A stretch of DNA of 64,000 nt from Mucilaginibacter agri. GTDB lineage: Bacteria; Bacteroidota; Bacteroidia; Sphingobacteriales; Sphingobacteriaceae. Positions 27,466-36,393 of this stretch are shown here, one piece after another. A program made the position numbers and the translations under genes. The stretch is taken from assembly GCF_009928685.1 (NCBI RefSeq), contig NZ_WWEO01000039.1, positions 238,911-302,910 on the forward strand. The letters run 5' to 3'. The notes beneath the pieces are model-generated. The model did no database searches. It saw only the letters and a list, made by a program, of their open reading frames with translations, and was not told the DNA's origin. How positions within the stretch are numbered: position 1 is the stretch's first letter; every line of letters starts with the position of its first letter.

Positions 27466-27701
27466 GTTTATCAGCACGATTTTAAAACATTATACCGCTT
27501 TAATTATTATTCTATTTATGGCCGCCACGCTGCGGTAATCCATTTTACATTTCTTGAATTTTGTTTTTATAAAAATTATTAAATTATGATTGTTTTTTGA
27601 TCATTTTTATAATGTAAATTATTGCTAAATTTAAAAGATGTAATAAAAGTTGATATTTTAACAAAAATTTAAACTTGATTTAAAATTATTACCGAAGATA
27701 T
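27466..27701. other. Very AT-rich leader region of the ATP-grasp operon
   Basis: Nearly 200 bases of almost pure A/T runs lie upstream of the operon. No TAnnTTTG element is convincing. The composition suggests an intrinsically curved upstream region. Confidence 0.4.
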
Positions 27702-29150
27702 ATGTATAAAGAAGCGCATTTTGATGGCTATAATTCAATTCCAGGTGTTTGGGACGAAATGTATCTTCAGAATTCGGATATTAGGCCGCATTATCAGCGG
27801 GTTATAGATTATTTATCTAAAGAATCGCCCGACGATTTGGGCAAAAAAGAGGAGTTAGCCCAAAGGTTGTTTATGAAACAGGGGATAACCTTTACTGTTT
27901 ACAACAGCGGTGAGGGTATCGAGAAGATATTTCCGTTTGATATCATCCCCCGCATTATAACCGGCAGCGAGTGGAACTTTGTAGAAAAAGGCATAAAGCA
28001 GCGCCTTACGGCACTCAATCTTTTCCTGAAAGATATTTACCACAATCAATTTATTGTAAAAGATGGTATTATACCAATTGATGCCATTTACTCATGCCCG
28101 CACTTTTTGCGCGAAATGTACCAGGTAGATGTGCCTTACGATATTTATGTACACATTGCAGGTATCGATTTGATTCGCGATGAAGAAGGTACTTTTTATG
28201 TACTGGAAGATAACCTGCGTACACCATCAGGTGTAAGTTATATGCTGGAGAACCGCGAGATCACCAAGCGTTTGTTTCCAGATCTGCTGCCTAACTGCGG
28301 CGTGCGTAGCGTTACCGATTATCCTAACATTCTGTATAGAAACTTACAGGCATTGTCGCCAAGGCGCGTAAGCAATCCTACTATTGTGTTGCTGAGTCCT
28401 GGTATATATAACTCGGCTTACTTTGAGCATACCACACTGGCGCGCTTAATGGGGGTAGAGCTGGTTGAAGGGCGCGACCTGGTGGTAAACAATCAGAAGG
28501 TATATATGAAAACTACCACCGGGTTGCAACAGGTAGATGTGATCTACCGTCGTGTTGATGATGAATACCTCGATCCATTGGTTTTTAATCCTAACAGCGT
28601 GTTGGGTGTACCGGGCATTATGGGCGCATATCGTAAAGGTAATGTGGCCATTGTAAATGCTATCGGTAATGGAGTGGCCGATGATAAATCGATCTACATT
28701 TATGTACCCGATATGATCAAATATTATCTTAACGAAGAACCTTTGCTGAAAAATGTGCCAACTTATCGACTCAATAACCCCGACGAGCAAAAACTGGTAT
28801 TTGAGAACATCAATAAAATGGTGATCAAAAAAACCAATGAAAGCGGGGGCTATGGCATGCTGATGGGCCATGCATCAACAGAAGAAGAAATAGACCGCTA
28901 TAAACTGGAGATACTAAAAGAGCCGCGCAACTTTATCGCGCAGCCAACCATCAGTCTTTCGGCAGCGCCATGCTATATTCAGGGCGCACTGAGACCGCGA
29001 CGAATTGACCTTCGCCCTTATGCCCTTTGCGGCCCTGATGGTATTGAAATAGTGCCAGGCGGACTAACCCGGGTGGCATTGAAAGAAGGCTCGCTGGTTG
29101 TAAATAGCTCGCAAGGCGGCGGTAGTAAAGATACCTGGGTGCTGGCGTAA
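27702..29150 (+). CDS. Circularly permuted type 2 ATP-grasp protein
   Basis: 482 residues of the CP_ATPgrasp_2 family (DUF404/DUF407). Family landmarks include GIDLIRDEEGTFYVLEDNLRTPSGVSYMLENR, TVVLLSPGIYNSAYFEHTTLA-like sequence, VDVIYRRVDDEYLDP, VIKKTNESGGYGM and a late RPRRIDLRPYALCG. It is the first gene of the conserved trio ATP-grasp / alpha-E / transglutaminase, predicted by comparative genomics to form and process peptide-like bonds. The product is unknown. Confidence 0.93.
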   Translation: MYKEAHFDGYNSIPGVWDEMYLQNSDIRPHYQRVIDYLSKESPDDLGKKEELAQRLFMKQGITFTVYNSGEGIEKIFPFDIIPRIITGSEWNFVEKGIKQRLTALNLFLKDIYHNQFIVKDGIIPIDAIYSCPHFLREMYQVDVPYDIYVHIAGIDLIRDEEGTFYVLEDNLRTPSGVSYMLENREITKRLFPDLLPNCGVRSVTDYPNILYRNLQALSPRRVSNPTIVLLSPGIYNSAYFEHTTLARLMGVELVEGRDLVVNNQKVYMKTTTGLQQVDVIYRRVDDEYLDPLVFNPNSVLGVPGIMGAYRKGNVAIVNAIGNGVADDKSIYIYVPDMIKYYLNEEPLLKNVPTYRLNNPDEQKLVFENINKMVIKKTNESGGYGMLMGHASTEEEIDRYKLEILKEPRNFIAQPTISLSAAPCYIQGALRPRRIDLRPYALCGPDGIEIVPGGLTRVALKEGSLVVNSSQGGGSKDTWVLA

Positions 29151-29282
29151 GCCCCCCGACCCCCTAAAGGGGGAGTTGAAAACGCGACAAAGAATTATAA
29201 ATATAACATACAAATTAAAGTCTTCCACCTTTAGGGGATCGGGAGGACTAACTAAAATTCCCCCTTTAGGGGGCAAGGGGGC
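29151..29282. repeat. Three copies of a C-rich element between operon genes
   Basis: The unit CCCCCTAAAGGGGGA with a C-run on one side occurs at 29151-29176, inverted and decayed at 29225-29247, and inverted at 29256-29282. The outer two form an inverted repeat of about 27 bases with few mismatches. The element is a common Bacteroidota spacer repeat and here separates two cotranscribed genes. Confidence 0.8.
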
Positions 29283-29285
29283 TAA

Positions 29286-30221
29286 ATGTTAAGCAGAGTA
29301 GCAGCAAGTTTTTATTGGTTAAGCAGGTATATAGAGCGCAGCGACGGTATTTTACGTATGCTGAAAATAAATTATGCATCGTCGCAGGATGCTATTCAGG
29401 GGTTTACCTGGGAGCCGGTGATCCGCATATTTTCGGGTGCCGACCAGGAGTTGTTTGATAAGCTGAACAATGATAGTCGCACGGTGATCAATTATATGGT
29501 TACAGATAAAACCAATCCGAATTCGATCATCAGCATTATTACCCACTCGCGCGAGAACGCCCGTGGTGTGCAGGAACACATTAATACCGACTTGTGGCAA
29601 TGCTTAAACGAGTATTACCATTGTGTGCAGGATAAGAGCCTGAGTACGCGGCTAAAGAAGGAGGACCCGATAAGCGTGCTCGACATTTTGATAAAGCAGG
29701 TAATGTTATATTATGGCACTGCCGAAGTGACGATGGAGCGTGGCCCCGGTCGTAGCTTTATGAACATTGGTAAATACCTCGAACGGGCTATCCAGTCGAT
29801 AGATATATTGGATATTAAGTTTGGTCCGCTTAATAATAACCCGGATCTGCTTACCGATACCACTTATTGGAAGCACTTACTGCAGTCGCTAGGTGGTTAT
29901 GAACTTTATTTAAAAACCTATCGCGATGGCCTCGAGGCACATAATGTACTGGAGCAGGTCATTTTAAACAATGATTTCCCACGGTCGGTTATTTATTCGG
30001 TTAATAACATACAGCGCTATTTCGATAGGCTGAAACTGGACAGCAGCATGACCGATTACCAGGAGCTGTCGTTCTTCATAGGTAAGCTGCAGAGCCATAT
30101 CAAATACAGCTCGGTTAAAGGCATCCAGAACGATGGCCTGCACCTGTATTTAACCCATTTGAAAGACCAGCTTTACCAGATTGGTAACCTCATGAACGAG
30201 CGCTATTTTGCCAATTCGTAG
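29286..30221 (+). CDS. Alpha-E domain protein
   Basis: 311-residue all-helical protein of the alpha-E (DUF403) family: MLSRVAASFYWLSRYIERSDGILRML is the hallmark start, and the FMNIGKYLERAIQSIDIL segment repeats the RxxER helix. It follows the ATP-grasp gene after a repeat-filled gap and precedes the transglutaminase gene by 27 bases. A scaffold or substrate-binding role in the trio is inferred. Confidence 0.93.
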   Translation: MLSRVAASFYWLSRYIERSDGILRMLKINYASSQDAIQGFTWEPVIRIFSGADQELFDKLNNDSRTVINYMVTDKTNPNSIISIITHSRENARGVQEHINTDLWQCLNEYYHCVQDKSLSTRLKKEDPISVLDILIKQVMLYYGTAEVTMERGPGRSFMNIGKYLERAIQSIDILDIKFGPLNNNPDLLTDTTYWKHLLQSLGGYELYLKTYRDGLEAHNVLEQVILNNDFPRSVIYSVNNIQRYFDRLKLDSSMTDYQELSFFIGKLQSHIKYSSVKGIQNDGLHLYLTHLKDQLYQIGNLMNERYFANS

Positions 30222-30248
30222 TTTGTAAAAATTAAAATCTAATACGCC

Positions 30249-31247
30249 ATGCCCGAATTTAAAATTCAACATATAACACGTTACTCTTACGATGGCGCGG
30301 TGCGCGACAGCGCGAATCAGGTAATCCTGTTTCCGATAGTGGATGTACACCAAACCGTGCTTAAACACGATCTGCATATTACCGGCAATCCAATTGTTGA
30401 TACCCATGTAGATTATTATGGCAACGAAGTGGGAAGCTTTACTTACTCTGTTCCGCATAATCAAATGGTTATTAACTCGCAATTGGTGGTAAACACCATG
30501 CCTCGACAATTGCCTATGGACGATATATTTCCGGCCCAGCAGTGGGAAACGCTTACGCAGTTACAATATACCGTGCCTTATATTGATTTTCTGAAACGCG
30601 AGTATTTTGATGGTATTGACGAGCTGAAAGCCGTAGTAAGCGGGCAGAAGAACGAGGGCGATACCCCATACCAATTGGCTCTGCGTTTTTGCCAGTACGT
30701 TTATAAAAACTTCGAATATATAAAAGGGGTAACTACCGTTGAATCTAAACTGGAAGAAATCTGGAAACTAAAGGCCGGTGTTTGCCAGGATTTTGCTCAC
30801 ATGCTTACCGAGATGCTTCGCCTGGTTAATATACCGGCCCGGTACGTAAGCGGTTACATTTGCCCCAACCATAGCGGTATGCGCGGCGAAGGTGCAACCC
30901 ATGCCTGGGCCGAAGCCTATATACCCAACTACGGCTGGCTGGGCCTCGACCCAACCAATAATTGCATAGCTAACGAAACCCACGTTCGCCTCGCGGTTGG
31001 TCGTAACTTTTTAGATTGCTCGCCGGTAAAGGGGGTTTATAAAGGCTCGTCGGGGCACCATCTGGAAGTGGCCGTGTCGGTAGGTTACCAGGATCACGAA
31101 CCCGAACCGATAGCCGATAAGTTTGCCGAAAGGGTAACCGCCCCCGGTCCGTTTACTAATAACGGTAACGATGGTTCTAAAAATAGCTATCAACGCTATA
31201 TGGAAATGATTCAGCAGCAACAACAACAACAGCAGCAGCAGCAGTAA
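30249..31247 (+). CDS. Transglutaminase-like cysteine protease with poly-Gln end
   Basis: 332 residues. N-terminal beta domain (HITRYSYDGAVRDSANQVIL), then a transglutaminase core with catalytic Cys in AGVCQDFAHMLTEMLR, His in ATHAWAEAYIPNYGW and Asp in LDPTNN. The last 11 residues are all Gln, encoded by mixed CAG/CAA codons. Third gene of the ATP-grasp operon, presumably a peptidase or amidase acting on what the ATP-grasp enzyme makes. Confidence 0.92.
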   Translation: MPEFKIQHITRYSYDGAVRDSANQVILFPIVDVHQTVLKHDLHITGNPIVDTHVDYYGNEVGSFTYSVPHNQMVINSQLVVNTMPRQLPMDDIFPAQQWETLTQLQYTVPYIDFLKREYFDGIDELKAVVSGQKNEGDTPYQLALRFCQYVYKNFEYIKGVTTVESKLEEIWKLKAGVCQDFAHMLTEMLRLVNIPARYVSGYICPNHSGMRGEGATHAWAEAYIPNYGWLGLDPTNNCIANETHVRLAVGRNFLDCSPVKGVYKGSSGHHLEVAVSVGYQDHEPEPIADKFAERVTAPGPFTNNGNDGSKNSYQRYMEMIQQQQQQQQQQQ

Positions 31248-31271
31248 TTAGTCTGGCATTAAAAAGTATAC

Positions 31272-31305
31272 AGCCGTCCCGATGATTATTGGGGCGGCTT
31301 TTTTG
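31272..31305 (+). terminator. Terminator of the ATP-grasp operon
   Basis: AGCCGTCCC and GGGGCGGCT form the stem around GATGATTATT, followed by TTTTTTG. Confidence 0.85.
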
Positions 31306-31397
31306 TTTGTCGACACGCGTTGTCATTGATTTGTTACGATAGTTTTGATGCAGGAGGTTAAACCTGTGGAGGCAAAATCTATCTATCCTATTAAACA

Positions 31398-31730
31398 ATG
31401 ACAATTATGAAAACTAAAATATTTGGAGGTTTATTAATTGCAATACTAGCAGTTACCTCTGCAGCCGAAGCTCAAAACCGTACCCCTGTAGTTAACCATC
31501 GCCAGTACGAGCAGCAAGCCCGCATCGGCGAAGGCGAGCGCCACGGCCAGCTTACCCGCGCCGAGGCTTACCGCCTGCAACGTAACGAGGCATACCTGCA
31601 ACGCGAAAAACGCATAGCCATGGCCGATGGTCGCATAACCCCTGCCGAACGCCGCCACCTAAGCTACATGCAAAACAGGCTGAGCTATAATATTTACGAC
31701 AAAAAACACAACGGTGTTAGATATTACTAA
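31398..31730 (+). CDS. Small secreted Arg/Glu/Gln-rich protein
   Basis: 110 residues. The start may instead be the second ATG at 31407. A signal peptide ends near residue 25 (AAEAQ). The mature part is a highly charged helix (GQLTRAEAYRLQRNEAYLQREKRI and AERRHLSYMQNRLSYNIYDKKH), a recurrent type of small periplasmic protein in Bacteroidota with no known role. The spacing of charges looks EF-hand-like (ADGRITPAE) but a functional metal loop is uncertain. Terminated at 31761. Confidence 0.75.
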   Translation: MTIMKTKIFGGLLIAILAVTSAAEAQNRTPVVNHRQYEQQARIGEGERHGQLTRAEAYRLQRNEAYLQREKRIAMADGRITPAERRHLSYMQNRLSYNIYDKKHNGVRYY

Positions 31731-31760
31731 TTGATAAATGTGTGATGTGGTTTGATGAGA

Positions 31761-31795
31761 AGGCGAAGCCCCTAAAAAGGCTTCGCTTTTTTTTG
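31761..31795 (+). terminator. Terminator after the small secreted protein
   Basis: AGGCGAAGCC and GGCTTCGCT pair around CCTAAAAA and are followed by eight T. Confidence 0.9.
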
Positions 31796-31825
31796 TTGTT
31801 AAACGTGCAGATTATTATACTTTTG
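31796..31825 (+). promoter_or_regulatory. tRNA-Ser promoter
   Basis: TTG at 31796-31798 and TACTTTTG at 31818-31825 are 19 bases apart, 16 bases before the tRNA. Confidence 0.7.
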
Positions 31826-31841
31826 CAAACTTGTTAATCCG

Positions 31842-31932
31842 GGAGAGGTGTCTGAGTGGTCGAAAGAGCACGCCTGGAAAGTGTGTATACGCCAAAAGCG
31901 TATCGAGGGTTCGAATCCCTCCCTCTCCGCCA
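31842..31932 (+). tRNA. tRNA-Ser (GGA)
   Basis: Acceptor stem GGAGAGG/CCTCTCC, discriminator G and encoded CCA (31930-31932). Anticodon loop CTGGAAA gives GGA, and a long variable arm typical of Ser lies before the T-arm (GAGGG TTCGAAT CCCTC). The tRNA body is 88 bases. Transcribed from its own promoter and ended by the hairpin at 31941. Confidence 0.95.
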
Positions 31933-31940
31933 AAATTTTA

Positions 31941-31970
31941 AACGCTGCCAGTTTGGTGGCGTTTTTTTGT
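31941..31970 (+). terminator. tRNA-Ser terminator
   Basis: AACGCTGCCA pairs with TGGTGGCGTT (two wobble pairs) around GTT and is followed by seven T. Confidence 0.8.
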
Positions 31971-32027
31971 GTTTACTTATCTTTAGTTTGGTCCAAGCAA
32001 TGCAGAGCTTATAAGAAAATCAGAAAA

Positions 32028-32420
32028 ATGATTAAATATAATTTTATAGGATTGAGGATTGCTAAAGCATATCAAATTCTGACCCTATTGTTTTCCATCT
32101 TATTCCTTGGGATTACATTCTTATTAGGTTCATCGATTTCTGTTGACTTATTCTTTCTACTAGTTGCTTTCCTTATTAATGCCTTTTACTATTTGTTTAT
32201 CGACATCAAATACAATTCTCAAGAGTTTGTTATAGAAAAGTTTCTTTGGAGGCGAAGTCTTCCATCAGATCAATTTATAAAAGTTGAAAAATTATTTTTT
32301 AACTTTTATGTTATTGGTTTTGCGAAAAATAAATATTTTTTTCGAGAGGATATAAAGTCAATTTTTAAAGACGGAGAATATAAGACAAATGAAATCTTAA
32401 ACCGACTGGGGCGTGAATAA
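32028..32420 (+). CDS. Small membrane protein, first gene of the accessory stretch
   Basis: 130 residues from the ATG at 32028. A longer frame that begins at 31848 runs through the tRNA and is rejected. Two adjacent hydrophobic helices (about 12-32 and 37-58) are followed by a cytosolic domain rich in Phe, Lys and Tyr (IYF-type PH-like strands). The pattern of two helices followed by IKYNSQEFVIEKFLW resembles bacterial PH-domain membrane proteins, but this is not proven. Strongly AT-rich, unlike the flanking genes. Confidence 0.6.
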   Translation: MIKYNFIGLRIAKAYQILTLLFSILFLGITFLLGSSISVDLFFLLVAFLINAFYYLFIDIKYNSQEFVIEKFLWRRSLPSDQFIKVEKLFFNFYVIGFAKNKYFFREDIKSIFKDGEYKTNEILNRLGRE

Positions 32421-32447
32421 TATTGTTAAAAGTTAAATCTAAAATTC

Positions 32448-32495
32448 CCCCGCGCTGGCGCACGCGTGCCGCGTGTGACTTTGTAAGGAGCAACT
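32448..32495. repeat. Accessory-stretch repeat R1
   Basis: Contains GCTGGCGCACGCGTGCCGCG with a small hairpin (CACGCG/CGCGTG), followed by TGTGACTTTGTAA and CAACTAGTTG. GC-rich, in contrast to the genes around it. Related copies are at 33139, 33238, 33793 and 33898. Confidence 0.65.
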
Positions 32496-32508
32496 AGTTG
32501 ATAATTGT

Positions 32509-33125
32509 ATGAAAATGAATTACTGTATTTTGATTTTAGCTTTTTTGGCAACAGCTTGTAAAAGTAGGTCGAATCAAGCTTCAACATTCTTTGCGGGTTT
32601 TGAAAGTGATTCACTTTCAAAAAATGGAATTGTTTAGATATTGATAACGAAAAAATTTGTGTGCCTTCTGAGTGGAAGGCATTGCAGCAAACTAAATATG
32701 TTTACTATTCGAGAACAGATAGTTTAGATAAAAATAAATTTTTTGTAGTTCTGAAATATAATAAAAAGATAAGTGGCCTTAGCGATAATAAATATTTAGC
32801 TATAACTTATTCGAAGTTAATGGATGGCATTATCGAGAAATTTACTGGCTACACTACAAAGAAAATTATCTTTCAGGATAAGATTGCTTATTATAGTCAG
32901 TATTTTACGAGGTTGAATGATAAGCCATATTTAACTTATTCAATGGTGTTTGATATTGATAACAACCTTTATGAATTTGCAATGAAAGCCGACAGCGCAA
33001 GTTCAATAAAATGCGAAAAAACTTTTAAAGACTTACTCTTTAATTTTCGATATAAAGGGAATGCCGTATTCGCTAGTAAGGCTGAGATAAAGGACATTCA
33101 AGTTGTTGATTTGTCAAGAATATAA
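32509..33125 (+). pseudogene. Frameshifted lipoprotein gene
   Basis: The ATG at 32509 opens a lipoprotein (MKMNYCILILAFLATACKSR, lipobox ATAC) that ends at a TAG at 32635 after 42 codons. The frame beginning with TTA at 32634 continues directly (LDIDNEKICVPSEWKAL) for about 160 residues to the TAA at 33123. One missing T in the run at 32633-32635 would join the two. The downstream part has KIIFQDKIAYYSQYFTRLND and LYEFAMKADSASSIKCEKTF, a PsbP/lipoprotein-like beta fold. The break may be real decay or a sequencing error. Confidence 0.7.
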
Positions 33126-33138
33126 TAGACGCAATCTT

Positions 33139-33290
33139 CAAGTGCAACAACCATGTACCACGTGCGACTTTGTAAAGTGTAGCTACGTTTCTTAAATCAA
33201 AGTATAATCCAACGAAACTAGCCGATAGTTGCACACTCCAATGCTGGCGCACACGTGCCGCGTGTGATGTTATAAAAATTGTGTAGTTAG
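33139..33290. repeat. Accessory-stretch repeats R2 and R3
   Basis: R2 (about 33139-33190) has CCATGTACCACGTGCGACTTTG-like sequence and GTAGCTACG. R3 (33238-33290) has GCTGGCGCACACGTGCCGCG with hairpin CACACG/CGTGTG and TGTGATGTTATAA. Both follow the frameshifted gene. No reading frame is credible from 33126 to 33459. Confidence 0.6.
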
Positions 33291-33459
33291 CCCTAGCCTT
33301 ATTAAATCGATCGTTTAGCAGGGCTAATTGATATTGCACGCAGAACGCATGGGCCACATAGGGCAAAATGTCTTAGCAAATCAACTGGAAAAAAACTGAA
33401 CCTGTTACTAAAACACACTTAATGGTAAAGCTAACGCCTCTTGATTGTACTTAAAACTA

Positions 33460-33789
33460 ATGCAGATGTTAAACAGTAATAAGAGATATATTATTTTGAT
33501 ACGCCTAATCATTCTCTCGGCAATCGGATCGCTTATCCATTCTTGCATCAACGATAATTATGAGCTCATCAAAAAGGATCCTGTTAAAATTAAAGCTGTG
33601 ATAATAGATGAAAAAATCTATCGGCCTAATAGTCCAGTATCTCATGATTTTTATTATGCTTATCAATTTGAAGTTCGCGGTAAGCACTTCACTGGTAACT
33701 CAGGTAGCGCACATTTCAAAATTGGAGACTCTGTAGAAGTACAGTATTTAAGAACAAACCCTGAAATAAGTACGTTGTCTGAAAAGTAA
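33460..33789 (+). CDS. Small lipoprotein, DUF3592-like
   Basis: 109 residues from the ATG at 33460, with an alternative ATG at 33466. A basic start (NSNKR) precedes a hydrophobic stretch ending SLIHSC, a plausible lipobox near residue 29. The rest (KAVIIDEKIYRPNSP, YAYQFEVRGKHFTGNSGSAHF, IGDSVEVQYLRTNPEIST) has the VRYDPxxP-type beta layout of DUF3592 proteins. AT-rich and flanked by repeat copies. Confidence 0.6.
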   Translation: MQMLNSNKRYIILIRLIILSAIGSLIHSCINDNYELIKKDPVKIKAVIIDEKIYRPNSPVSHDFYYAYQFEVRGKHFTGNSGSAHFKIGDSVEVQYLRTNPEISTLSEK

Positions 33790-33792
33790 GGT

Positions 33793-33935
33793 CCCCGCAT
33801 GCTGCCGCAAGACTCCGCCATGTGATATTATAGTATAGCTAGATTTTGAAAAAGATCATTATTTAGGCCGAAGATTGGTGTTGCCGCCAACCTTGTCCAA
33901 TGTGCTGGCGCGTTCGTGTCCAGACGAAATTTTTT
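33793..33935. repeat. Accessory-stretch repeats R4 and R5
   Basis: R4 (33793-33835) has GCATGCTGCCGCAAGACTCC, TGTGATATTATA and GTATAGCTAG. R5 (33898-33930) has CCAATGTGCTGGCGCGTTCG followed by TGTCCAGACGAA. They are decayed members of the same family and end the accessory stretch just before the FtsX gene. Confidence 0.5.
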
Positions 33936-33959
33936 TTAATTCATTTTCACCAATGCCCA

Positions 33960-36371
33960 TCAATCATTCCTCAAACTTTTTACCGGATTCATTAAAGCTG
34001 CCTTTACGGTTAAATAAGACACGGTTGCAAAGGCGATTATCAGAACAATGAGAAAGGGAGCCGCGAACAAACTCCAGGTAATATTGATCCTGAAGGCATA
34101 GGTTTGCAGCCATTGGTGGCTTGCATACCAGGCCAGCGGTGCCGATACCAGGAAAGCCACAATTACAAGTACCGCAAAATCTTTATATAGCAACTTTAAT
34201 ATGCCGTTAACAGACGAGCCCAATACTTTTCGGATGCCTATTTCTTTGGTTCGTTGCACAATGGTGTAAGATACCAGCCCGAATAAACCCAGGCAGGCCA
34301 CAAAAATGCCAATGCCTGTAAATGCGGCAAACACCTGCCCAAATTGCTTATCAGCATCATACTGTTCGTTAAAATGCTGGTCGAGGAAAAAGTAATTAAA
34401 CTCATCGCCGGGAAAAAATTCTTTCCAGTGAGCTTTCAGAATAGCAATGGTTTGGGGTAAATTTGATGTGCTTACTTTTACCGAAACGTTACCACGTACG
34501 TCGGGTATGCATCTGATAATGAGTGCATCATAAGCATCGTGTAGCGACTGCTGGTGATAATTTTCAACCACGCCCGTAATGGTGTATACCTGTCCCCAAA
34601 AATCTATTTGTTTACCCAGCGCCTGCTCTGGCTTGGTGAAACCAATTTGCTCCACTGCTTTACGGTTAAACACCACTGCATGCGGATCTGTTGAATAATC
34701 TTTAGAAAACAGTCTTCCGGCTATGAGTTTAGCGTTATATGCTTTCAAATAATCGTAATCGCCGCCAATAATGCGGTACTGCTTGGCCGCAGTATTAGGT
34801 GCACCTACCAATTTAATTCCTCCCGCATTCCATTGAACCGGTTCGCCGGGAACCGAAGTAGATACCGTAACACTTTTAACAGCCGGATCGCGTAAGCTTT
34901 CTGTTTTAAAACCGCTCATGCTGCGATAAAAAGAATCTACTTTAGCCAACGGAGGTTTTATGACCAGGGTTTGATTAATATTTATGCCCAGTTTTTGCGC
35001 TTCCATAAAGCTCACCTGCCGGTAAACGGTAAGGGAGCCGATCAACAAAAATATAGAAGCCGAAAACTGGAAAACCACCATCCCTTTGCGCAGCATAATA
35101 CCTTTTAATGAGGTGGTAAGTTTACCCTTCAACACATCTACAGGTTTAAATGCGGATAGTACAATTGCCGGATAAAATCCGGAGAAAAACGATCCCAATA
35201 TAAATAAGCCAATTACTGCCAGCCAGAATGCCGGTGCTATCAATAAAGTGAGGCTTAAATATTGCCCGGATAGCGTTGCGAAGAGTGGTAAGCAAACAAT
35301 GATCAATCCAATAGCCAGTAAAATTGCCAAGCCGTTAAGTACCATAGCTTCCAGTAAAAATTGCATCACTAACTGCAATTTCGCCGATCCGAGGGTTTTG
35401 CGTACCCCTACCTCTTTGGCCCGCCCAATACCTCTTGCTGTTGCCAGGTTTATGTAATTGATCCAGGCGATAATAATCACAAATATGGCTATGCCTGCCA
35501 ACAAATACACAGACTTACCATCGCCGTTCGGCTCTGCTTCGAGCATTAAATGCGAGTACAGGTGAATACTTGTTAAAGGTTGTAAATGATAAATAGCACC
35601 CTCGCCATTTGCTTTATATTGGCTGTATTCTTTATTGATATAAGGTATAAATTTGGCTTCGAGCGTTTTTGGATCGGTGCCAGGTTTGAGTAATAAATAG
35701 GTGAGCGCGCCATCGTTAAGCCAGGCGTTATCAATATCATTTTTGGGTCCCACAAATTTTAAAAAAGTGCTGTACGACATCAATACATCACATTTAAAGT
35801 GCGTATTCACAGGGAAGTCCCTCATTACACCGGTAATCTTTATCGGTTCATTGTAGCTGAAAGAAACTAATTTGCCAATCGGGTTAACCTTTCCAAAAAG
35901 TTTTTTGGCAACGGTTTCAGTGATAACGGCTGTATTAGGTTCCAGCAGTGCAGTTTTGGGATCGCCTGCGGTAAGTGCGTAACTAAAAATATTAAAGAAA
36001 GAGTTGCCCGCAAAGTAGGTTTTCTCCATAACCAATTTCTGATCCTGATAGGTAGCCAAAACAGAACCATTACCCAGTATTTTAACGAAATCTTCGATCT
36101 CAGGAAAATTCGCTTTGAGCTTGCTTCCTACTGCGAAAGCGCCCCCAGCCCATTGGGTGCTTAATTTTCCGTTGTTAAATCTATCCTGACTAACCCTGAA
36201 TATGCGTTCCTTCTTCGTGTGAAAATTATCATAATTCAATTCAAACACTACGTATTGGATAATCAGCAAACCCGCAGCCATGCCTATAGCCAGGCCGGTG
36301 ATGTTGATAAACGAAAAAGCCTTGTTCTTTTTCAGGTTTCTAAGGGCGATCAAAAGGTAATTTTTAATCAT
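33960..36371 (-). CDS. MacB/FtsX-type ABC transporter permease, 803 residues
   Basis: Layout: N-terminal helix (21-41, after RNLKKNKAFSFINITGLAIG), a MacB-type periplasmic domain to about 280, three helices around 285-405 with the FtsX sequence TARGIGRAKEVGVRKTLGS, a further helix near 430, a second periplasmic domain (450-670), and three final helices with a second FtsX repeat (TIVQRTKEIGIRKVLGSS). Such two-module permeases in Bacteroidota act without a nearby ATPase gene, as here, and probably export or signal envelope stress. A sigma-54-type promoter precedes it. Confidence 0.92.
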   Translation of the reverse strand: MIKNYLLIALRNLKKNKAFSFINITGLAIGMAAGLLIIQYVVFELNYDNFHTKKERIFRVSQDRFNNGKLSTQWAGGAFAVGSKLKANFPEIEDFVKILGNGSVLATYQDQKLVMEKTYFAGNSFFNIFSYALTAGDPKTALLEPNTAVITETVAKKLFGKVNPIGKLVSFSYNEPIKITGVMRDFPVNTHFKCDVLMSYSTFLKFVGPKNDIDNAWLNDGALTYLLLKPGTDPKTLEAKFIPYINKEYSQYKANGEGAIYHLQPLTSIHLYSHLMLEAEPNGDGKSVYLLAGIAIFVIIIAWINYINLATARGIGRAKEVGVRKTLGSAKLQLVMQFLLEAMVLNGLAILLAIGLIIVCLPLFATLSGQYLSLTLLIAPAFWLAVIGLFILGSFFSGFYPAIVLSAFKPVDVLKGKLTTSLKGIMLRKGMVVFQFSASIFLLIGSLTVYRQVSFMEAQKLGININQTLVIKPPLAKVDSFYRSMSGFKTESLRDPAVKSVTVSTSVPGEPVQWNAGGIKLVGAPNTAAKQYRIIGGDYDYLKAYNAKLIAGRLFSKDYSTDPHAVVFNRKAVEQIGFTKPEQALGKQIDFWGQVYTITGVVENYHQQSLHDAYDALIIRCIPDVRGNVSVKVSTSNLPQTIAILKAHWKEFFPGDEFNYFFLDQHFNEQYDADKQFGQVFAAFTGIGIFVACLGLFGLVSYTIVQRTKEIGIRKVLGSSVNGILKLLYKDFAVLVIVAFLVSAPLAWYASHQWLQTYAFRINITWSLFAAPFLIVLIIAFATVSYLTVKAALMNPVKSLRND

Positions 36372-36393
36372 GACGAGGTGATTTCCAATTGGA

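Noticed and set aside
31848..32027. Extension of the 32028 gene back to 31848
   Set aside because: The extra codons run through tRNA-Ser and its terminator; the ATG at 32028 starts a normal membrane protein.
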